Shown here piece after piece: positions 7,142 through 11,555 of a stretch of DNA of 11,555 bases. Origin of the DNA: SYOC01 sp050185455 (lineage in GTDB: Bacteria > Desulfobacterota > Binatia > Bin18). How positions within the stretch are numbered: position 1 is the stretch's first letter; every line of letters starts with the position of its first letter. The translations under genes and the position numbers were made by a program. Location: the NCBI GenBank assembly GCA_050185455.1, contig JBFWZL010000177.1:1-11555 (forward strand). Reading direction: 5' to 3'. The notes beneath the pieces were generated by a model. The model ran no database searches, had not been told where the DNA came from, and saw nothing but the letters and a program-made list of their open reading frames with translations.

Positions 7142-7693
7142 TTTTCGCCTCTATCTGGTGTCGTAATTTTCGTGGCTTATGCCGAGATGCAATAAGGTTC
7201 CACCAGAACTTGTTCGTCGAGCATGGATCTCACGATCTCAGCCATTGCAAGCGGCGGGGTTTAAAGTTGAAGGTTTTTTCCGCCTTATTGTTTGCAGCAT
7301 CGCTAAACATGTAGTCGAGCCGTCGGTGATTGAGAAATAGCAAGTCCTTATCACTATTACTGACTGATACGGTCTGATTCAATCGTCCGGCAAATGGTCA
7401 CAGGTGCGAGAGAAGGTGACGATGCATTACTTGACACCGGATTCCTCAAAGAGGACCAAATTTGGGTGCCACGGGCAGCTTGCTGCCCGTGCCCAGCCGC
7501 CACACTGGCGGACAAGTCGCCAGTGGCGCCCCGCTTGTCCTGGGTTACCTAAAAGCAGCCTGCATGAAGGGATGGTGTCAAGTTTGCCATAATTCCCCGA
7601 GAGAAAGCCATTTTTTAACGCGCCCGCGGTTTAGGTCTCCGTTGCCACCGCTGCAGTTGGAACTCCCGCTTCACTAGGTTACAACCAACAACC
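7142..7693. other. 552-base divergent intergenic region
   Basis: This region lies between divergently transcribed genes (the oxidoreductase leftward, threonine ammonia-lyase rightward) and must hold both promoters. It contains a structured palindromic element at 7464-7540, listed separately. A perfect TTGACA occurs on the plus strand at 7431-7436, but no good -10 box follows at 16-18 bases. The stretch 7142-7400 has no recognisable gene: a minus-strand frame ending 'KTFNFKPRRLQWLRS' has no start context or family match. The plus-strand frames over 7404-7677 are driven by the palindromes and are not credible genes. Confidence 0.5.
7464..7540. repeat. Two-hairpin palindromic element with possible pseudoknot
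   Basis: Two perfect inverted repeats stand side by side. The first is CACGGGCAG/CTGCCCGTG (7470-7478 and 7483-7491, 4-base loop). The second is CACTGGCG/CGCCAGTG (7503-7510 and 7518-7525, 7-base loop GACAAGT). An outer pairing of GGGTGC (7464-7469) with GCGCCC (7526-7531), one G-T wobble, would close both into a three-way junction. The loop bases GACAAG (7511-7516) are complementary to CTTGTC at 7534-7539, an H-type pseudoknot geometry. It could be a dispersed REP/MITE-like palindromic repeat or a structured leader about 155 bases before the threonine ammonia-lyase start. It is not a terminator: no T-run follows and no gene ends there. Confidence 0.6.
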
Positions 7694-8914
7694 ATGATTA
7701 CCCTGGCGGATGTACAAGCGGCGCGTGCGCAGATTGGTGGCGCACTCTATGAATCCCCTTGCGTCTACTCGGAAACGATGAGCCGCTTAGCGGGTGCGCG
7801 AGTGTTTTTCAAACTCGATAACTTGCAAATGACAGGTTCCTTCAAGGAACGGGGGGCGCTGAATAAGCTGCTTTCTCTCGCCATGAGCGACCGGCAACGC
7901 GGCGTCATCGCGGCTAGCGCAGGAAATCATGGTCTCGCCGTGGCGTTCCATGCCCAACGGTTGGGCATTCCCGCAACGATCGTCATGCCGCGGTTTGCGC
8001 CATTGGTAAAAGTCTCATGGGCGCGACGCTATGGCGCCGAAGTCATTCTCTTAGGAGCAGACTTCGACGAGGCGCTGGCCGAAGCGCGACGACTGCAGGA
8101 CGAACGTGGGAGTGTTTTCATTCCCGCCTTTAATGATCCGACAGTAATTGCTGGACAAGGAACACTCGGCTTGGAATTGCTTGAACAAGCACCCGATCTC
8201 GACGCCGTGCTCGCGCCAGTGGGCGGTGGAGGGTTGATTGGCGGTCTTGCCCTCGCCTTGAAGGAAAGCGGCTTCACTGGTCGTGTGATTGGCGTCCAGG
8301 CGGAGCGAGTCGCAGGGATGCGCGCGGCGCTTACCGCGGGCAGTCCCGTTCCCCTACCACCGGCAACGACAATTGCCGACGGCATCGCCGTCCGCCGTGT
8401 CGGGGAGCTCACGCTGCCGCTCGTACAACGCTATGTGGACGACATTGTGACAGTCAGTGAAGCCGAACTCGCCCACGCCATCCTCCTGTTCCTCGAAAAC
8501 GAAAAAACAGTGGTGGAAGGGGCGGCGGCGACGACATTGGCAGCGCTCTTACACCGTCCTCTGGGTCTCGCAGGACAAACAGTTGTCCTGATTGTCTCTG
8601 GCGGCAACATCGACATGAACGTCATCGCTCGGGTCATCGAAAAAGGGCTCGTCCAAGAAGGGCGATTGATACGGATCAGTTTGATCGTCACTGATCGTCC
8701 TGGGGCGCTGGCGCGCGTGAGCATGTTAGTAGCGGAGCAAGGTGCGAACATCGAGGAAATCGTCCACACTCGGGGCTTTAGTCGCGCGGAAATCGGCGAA
8801 TCAGAAATCACCTTAACGTTGGAAACTTACGGACCTCAGCACATCGCTGATGTGCTCGCGGCATTACGAGCCGCCGGGTATCAAGTCTTTGAGGAACAAC
8901 TAGGGCCGCCATGA
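7694..8914 (+). CDS. ilvA: Threonine ammonia-lyase (threonine dehydratase) with C-terminal ACT domain
   Basis: This 406-residue PLP enzyme converts threonine to 2-oxobutanoate and ammonia, feeding isoleucine synthesis or threonine catabolism. The fold-type II signature is clear: 'TGSFKERGA' with the PLP-binding Lys51, 'SAGNHG' near residue 76, and the phosphate-binding loop 'PVGGGGLIGG' around 175-184. 'VSGGNIDMNV' near residue 300 precedes a single ACT domain from about residue 323 ('RISLIVTDRPGALARVSMLVAEQGANIEEI'). This is the roughly 400-residue layout of bacterial enzymes with one ACT domain, shorter than the 500-residue biosynthetic E. coli IlvA with two ACT-like domains, so the symbol is approximate (tdcB-like is the alternative). 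ACT domains usually give amino-acid feedback control. The start is the family-typical MITLADVQAAR; the ribosome binding site is weak. It is the only intact plus-strand gene here and appears to be monocistronic. Confidence 0.95.
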   Translation: MITLADVQAARAQIGGALYESPCVYSETMSRLAGARVFFKLDNLQMTGSFKERGALNKLLSLAMSDRQRGVIAASAGNHGLAVAFHAQRLGIPATIVMPRFAPLVKVSWARRYGAEVILLGADFDEALAEARRLQDERGSVFIPAFNDPTVIAGQGTLGLELLEQAPDLDAVLAPVGGGGLIGGLALALKESGFTGRVIGVQAERVAGMRAALTAGSPVPLPPATTIADGIAVRRVGELTLPLVQRYVDDIVTVSEAELAHAILLFLENEKTVVEGAAATTLAALLHRPLGLAGQTVVLIVSGGNIDMNVIARVIEKGLVQEGRLIRISLIVTDRPGALARVSMLVAEQGANIEEIVHTRGFSRAEIGESEITLTLETYGPQHIADVLAALRAAGYQVFEEQLGPP

Positions 8915-9013
8915 GGCGCCGGAAGACTCACGAACCACTCAACAAGTTTGTCAGGAGAATCCTTCAGCGATTGGAAGCGACGTCAGCCTCTCAGCTCAAC
9001 GGTGTCAAATGCC

Positions 9014-9484
9014 TTATTGGGATTTCGCCGCTCTCGTTTTTGCTTCGACCGCCGTAGTAAACGGCGCGACCAATTCTTGGGGAAATCCGGTATTTTTTTT
9101 CCCTACGACCACATACGTTCCTTCCGGTTCGCTGAAAAACACGCCGTTCATCTCGTACACGCCGCCGATAAATCGTCGCGTAAGCAACCGAAAGTATTTT
9201 CCCCGCAAGCCTTCTAGATCGTATTGCTCTCCAACGGCGTCGAGTTCCCACTCGTGTGCAGGCGCTACTTCCGCGAGAATTTCCAGCGCTTCATCGGGGG
9301 AAATTTTGAAATGGAGTTTCTCCCCTACCTGTGGGCCATCGGATTCGTCGTCCACTAATCCTGGAACATAAGATGCCCCAGGTACCGCAGATGCCGCAGA
9401 TTTCATCGTGCCGCATCCTGAAGGCACCGTTAAACATGCAACACTCAACAGCACGCTAATACCTACCTCACGAATATGTTTCAT
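9014..9484 (-). CDS. Small predicted lipoprotein of unknown function, paralogue of the next gene upstream
   Basis: This 156-residue protein begins with a basic n-region and a hydrophobic stretch (MKHIREVGISVLLSVACLTV) followed by 'PSGCGTMKSA'. The Cys near residue 24 is the likely lipidation site, although Pro at -3 makes the lipobox imperfect. The mature part has no family that I recognise. It contains 'DEALEILAEVAPAHEWEL', 'GEQYDLEGLRGKYFRLLTRRFIGG' and 'MNGVFFSEPEGTYVVVGKK'. The same order of motifs occurs in the protein encoded at 9529-10026, so the two are tandem paralogues. It follows that gene after 44 bases and is probably co-transcribed. Its predicted place is the cell envelope, periplasmic face. 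It converges with the threonine ammonia-lyase gene. Confidence 0.8.
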   Translation of the reverse strand: MKHIREVGISVLLSVACLTVPSGCGTMKSAASAVPGASYVPGLVDDESDGPQVGEKLHFKISPDEALEILAEVAPAHEWELDAVGEQYDLEGLRGKYFRLLTRRFIGGVYEMNGVFFSEPEGTYVVVGKKNTGFPQELVAPFTTAVEAKTRAAKSQ

Positions 9485-9528
9485 GCGTGTGTACCTACTC
9501 TACATCCTCGATTGGTCTCCGTCACCTT

Positions 9529-9942
9529 TTACTGATATCCCTTCTTTTCCCTGACCTCGGCGATCAATGGCTCAACTAACGTTTCCGGCAGCCCATTGTT
9601 TTCACTGACGCGCACATACGCCCCGGTTTTCTCGGCATAGAAAATTCCGCTGACGGTTTTCTTCCCACCGAGTAGTTGGTCTGTCTCTATGCGAAAAAAC
9701 TTGCCGCGCTGGCCATATACGTCGTACTCATCTCCTGTGCTTACCACTTTCCATCCGTGTCGTGGAGCGACGTCGAGAAGGCAATCGACGGCCTCCCCTG
9801 GCGTGACCGGAAAGTGTTGCCGGCCGGCGTAGGTTTCATCCGCCGGCGCCTCTCCAGTCACGATCCCTTGCACGGTAGATTGGACTGAGCTGCAAGCAGA
9901 AATCACAAGGAAGCACGAAGCAGCAATAAAGAGCCAGTACAT
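9529..9942 (-). CDS. Small predicted lipoprotein of unknown function, paralogue of the gene downstream
   Basis: Starting at ATG 9942 the protein is about 137 residues and begins MYWLFIAASCFLVISACSSV, with a good lipobox (I-S-A-C) and Cys17 as lipidation site. A longer frame begins at GTG 10026 and adds 28 hydrophilic residues. An AGGAG lies about 17 bases before ATG 9942, too far to be ideal, so the exact start is uncertain; the longer form would supply the basic n-region this short form lacks. The mature domain contains 'GEAVDCLLDVAPRHGWKVV', 'GDEYDVYGQRGKFFRIETDQLLGG' and 'VSGIFYAEKTGAYVRVSENNG', matching the downstream paralogue motif for motif. Function is unknown. It lies 109 bases (from ATG) after the SDR gene on the same strand. 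Confidence 0.75.
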   Translation of the reverse strand: MYWLFIAASCFLVISACSSVQSTVQGIVTGEAPADETYAGRQHFPVTPGEAVDCLLDVAPRHGWKVVSTGDEYDVYGQRGKFFRIETDQLLGGKKTVSGIFYAEKTGAYVRVSENNGLPETLVEPLIAEVREKKGYQ

Positions 9943-10022
9943 AACGGTCTTTTCAAGAACTCCTTTCTCCACCGTTTTCGCGCGTTGCGTGATACGTGAG
10001 TGTGCAACCTTTCCGTTATTTT

Positions 10023-10047
10023 TCACGCCTTACGCCTCACGGCTCAC
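10023..10047. repeat. Short degenerate heptamer tandem repeat
   Basis: On the plus strand the sequence TCACGCC-TTACGCC-TCACGGC-TCAC contains about 3.5 copies of a 7-base unit (minus strand GTGAGGC). It sits in the 25-base space between the SDR stop and the GTG of the lipoprotein frame. Heptamer arrays of this kind occur between genes in several bacterial groups; here it is too short to say more. Confidence 0.5.
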
Positions 10048-10051
10048 AGTT

Positions 10052-10840
10052 TTAGTACGCTGATAAGCCGCCATCCGCCGGGATGATCGCACCGGTAAGC
10101 ATGCGGGACTCATCCGACGCAAGGAACAAAGCAACATTCGCGATATCTTCGGGTTGTCCAGTGGCGAACGGATATTGTTTCCAGTCAATTTTGATTGCCT
10201 GAGTCTGAGGAATCGTACCAGGCTGCTCGCGGTTTTCCCCAAAACGCTGCCGCACGCGTTCAGTCAATATTACCCCCGGGCAAATCGCGTTCACCCGAAT
10301 GCCATTCAAGGCGTATGTTCCAGCCAGCGATTTCGTCAAAGCGATTATTCCCCCTTTTGCCGCCGTATATACATGAATAGGGAAAGCGCCGCGCAACGCT
10401 ACGACTGAGGACATGTTGATAATCGTTCCGCCATCGGCTTTGATCATCTCCGGGATTGCGTATCGACAGCAGAGGAAAGTACCGAGCAGATCCAACGATT
10501 GCGTATGGTTCCACACCAGCGACATATCAACATCCGTGACGCTCGTATCTTCAACGATTGAGCCACCAGCACAGTTATGTAGGATGTTGATCTTGCCGTA
10601 GCGCTCCACCGTTTTTTGGATGGCGTTTTTGACACTGTCCTCTTTCGTCACGTCGGTTTGGATAAAGGTCGCGTCTCCTCCCGCATCGCGCACCATTTTC
10701 TCAGCCGCCTGACCCAACTCGGGTTTCAATTCGGCAATCGCCACCTTGGCGCCTTCTTGCGTGAATAACAAAGAGGCAGCTCGCGCGATACCAGAACCGG
10801 CGCCGGTAATAAATGCTACTTTTCCGTCTAGACGTCCCAT
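10052..10840 (-). CDS. SDR-family NAD(P)-dependent oxidoreductase
   Basis: The chosen ATG at 10840 gives a 262-residue classical SDR beginning MGRLDGKVAFITGAGSGIAR. It has a clear ribosome binding site (AAGGAGGACAATCATC), while the longer frame to 10900 would overlap the preceding gene's stop. The cofactor motif is TGAGSGIA (the last Gly of TGxxxGxG is Ala). 'NCAGG' near 89-93 replaces NNAG. The active site is Ser145, Tyr158 and Lys162 ('YTAAKGG'). Where classical SDRs have the catalytic Asn ('VNL'), this protein appears to have Asp117 ('SLDLLGTFLCCRYAIPEM'). The C-terminus 'PADGGLSAY' is typical of the glucose/3-oxoacyl/cyclohexanol-dehydrogenase-like groups. It probably forms an operon with the EthD gene 50 bases upstream. 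The substrate is unknown; catabolic alcohol dehydrogenation is a reasonable guess. Confidence 0.92.
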   Translation of the reverse strand: MGRLDGKVAFITGAGSGIARAASLLFTQEGAKVAIAELKPELGQAAEKMVRDAGGDATFIQTDVTKEDSVKNAIQKTVERYGKINILHNCAGGSIVEDTSVTDVDMSLVWNHTQSLDLLGTFLCCRYAIPEMIKADGGTIINMSSVVALRGAFPIHVYTAAKGGIIALTKSLAGTYALNGIRVNAICPGVILTERVRQRFGENREQPGTIPQTQAIKIDWKQYPFATGQPEDIANVALFLASDESRMLTGAIIPADGGLSAY

Positions 10841-10890
10841 GATGATTGTCCTCCTTTTCTTACCAGTCAGCACTTCACACTCAGTACCTG

Positions 10891-11555
10891 CTAAGGCCAC
10901 ACTACCCTATTCTCTTCCACCACTAACCCGACAACGCCGTCCGGGGCAATGAATTTGGCGCCGTCCGGACGCGCTTCCTCAAGATATTCCTTTGAGGTGA
11001 AGGCGCGCTCCATAGCGGCAAGATCAGAAAACCACACTTGCGCCGCGCCATCAAACGGCGGGTCGCCGTCCGCATACATGGATGGAAGCGCGTGGCTTTG
11101 TACGTATCTGAGTAGCCCCGGCAATTGCAAGGCGATCGGCCCGTGCACTTCCTTCCAGTAACGGAAAAACTCTTCTCGGCTCATTCCCGGTTTGCGTTTC
11201 ACCAGAGAAATGCGCTTGATCGCGCGGGCGTCCTTCGTCATGGGCTGTCCCGCTCGCAGGCTGTGATCTTCCGTCCGCAACCGTACAGCCCGTTTGATAT
11301 CTACAAAATTAGGCTCATCAAGATACGCCCCGTCCATATACTCCTTGGAGCGAAAGACCGAGACAGCGGCGGCTTCATCGTCCACCCAGATTTCCGCCAT
11401 CCCATCGTATGGCGGGTCTTCGTCGTTAACGTTGAGAACGTGACTTTGGACGTAACGGCGAATCCCAGGAATGCGTTGCGCAAGCGGCGCATGGATCTCA
11501 CGCCAGTGCTTTTGGCATTCTTGCCGGCTCAGGCCAGGTTTACGTCTCATGAGAA
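10891..11555 (-). CDS. Tandem EthD-domain protein (N-terminus beyond window)
   Basis: The protein has two copies of the dimeric alpha-beta barrel EthD domain. The first, about residues 1-95 of the visible frame, reads 'RRKPGLSRQECQKHWREIHAPLAQRIPGIRRYVQSH'. The second, about 110-210, reads 'KRKPGMSREEFFRYWKEVHGPIALQLPGLLRYVQSH'. EthD proteins occur in degradation clusters; the founding member is needed for the ethyl tert-butyl ether P450 system, but its mechanism is unclear. The ATG at 11550 is probably internal, because the second domain shows about eight more residues ('AIKRISLV') before the equivalent position and the frame stays open to the edge at 11555. The stop TAG is at 10893-10891. 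It precedes the SDR gene by 50 bases on the same strand, a likely operon. Two fused domains could mimic the normal dimer in one chain (inference). Confidence 0.88.
   Translation of the reverse strand, partial: LMRRKPGLSRQECQKHWREIHAPLAQRIPGIRRYVQSHVLNVNDEDPPYDGMAEIWVDDEAAAVSVFRSKEYMDGAYLDEPNFVDIKRAVRLRTEDHSLRAGQPMTKDARAIKRISLVKRKPGMSREEFFRYWKEVHGPIALQLPGLLRYVQSHALPSMYADGDPPFDGAAQVWFSDLAAMERAFTSKEYLEEARPDGAKFIAPDGVVGLVVEENRVVWP

Noticed and set aside
7431..7459. TTGACA box as a promoter for threonine ammonia-lyase
   Set aside because: No acceptable -10 hexamer occurs 16-18 bases downstream.
7404..7677. Two overlapping plus-strand frames of 62 and 71 residues before threonine ammonia-lyase
   Set aside because: They run through the palindromic element and have no ribosome binding site or recognisable product.
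8029..8811. Two long minus-strand open frames (127 and 126 residues) opposite threonine ammonia-lyase
   Set aside because: They are antisense shadows of a G+C-rich coding region, with low-complexity Ser/Pro/Arg-rich products and no ribosome binding site.
8915..9013. Bidirectional terminator between the convergent threonine ammonia-lyase and lipoprotein genes
   Set aside because: I could not find a convincing stem-loop with a T-run on either strand; GGCGCC-rich pairing near 8905-8921 is weak.

Overview
The window is a bacterial chromosome segment of moderate-to-high GC. It probably comes from a Gram-negative environmental organism: there are predicted lipoproteins with signal peptides and good GGAGG-type ribosome binding sites, and most genes encode soluble metabolic enzymes. 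No rRNA, tRNA, CRISPR array or complete mobile element was seen. I cannot assign a taxon from the sequence alone. Nearly all genes lie on the minus strand; the one intact plus-strand gene is a threonine ammonia-lyase.

Layout, left to right. (1) Positions 1-67 hold the start of a minus-strand gene that runs off the left edge and resembles an IS630-type transposase N-terminus. (2) 120-2168 is an intact transketolase with a candidate promoter and a possible short upstream ORF. (3) 2400-4931 is a decayed block of broken genes around one intact gene. Read along the minus strand it contains an SDR dehydrogenase remnant, an intact PNPOx-like flavoprotein, the first 44 codons of a chloroperoxidase-like alpha/beta hydrolase, a CPA1 Na+/H+ antiporter pseudogene (amber codon plus frameshifting internal deletion), and a short leftover of a second PNPOx-like gene tail. 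(4) 4973-7141 carries two medium-chain dehydrogenases: a zinc alcohol dehydrogenase and a zinc-free quinone-oxidoreductase-like enzyme. (5) 7142-7693 is a divergent intergenic region with a compact two-hairpin element whose loop could form a pseudoknot. (6) 7694-8914 is threonine ammonia-lyase with an ACT domain. (7) 9014-11555 is a minus-strand run, possibly an operon: a tandem EthD-domain protein cut by the right edge, an SDR oxidoreductase, and two tandem paralogous small lipoproteins of unrecognised function.

The functional picture is mostly redox and central metabolism: transketolase for the pentose phosphate pathway, several NAD(P)-dependent dehydrogenases, a flavin-binding protein, and EthD/SDR genes of the kind found in catabolic clusters. 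I found no clear defence system, biosynthetic cluster or other complete new system. The points most worth a second look are the structured element near 7464-7540, the paired unknown lipoproteins, and the layered gene remnants between transketolase and the zinc alcohol dehydrogenase.
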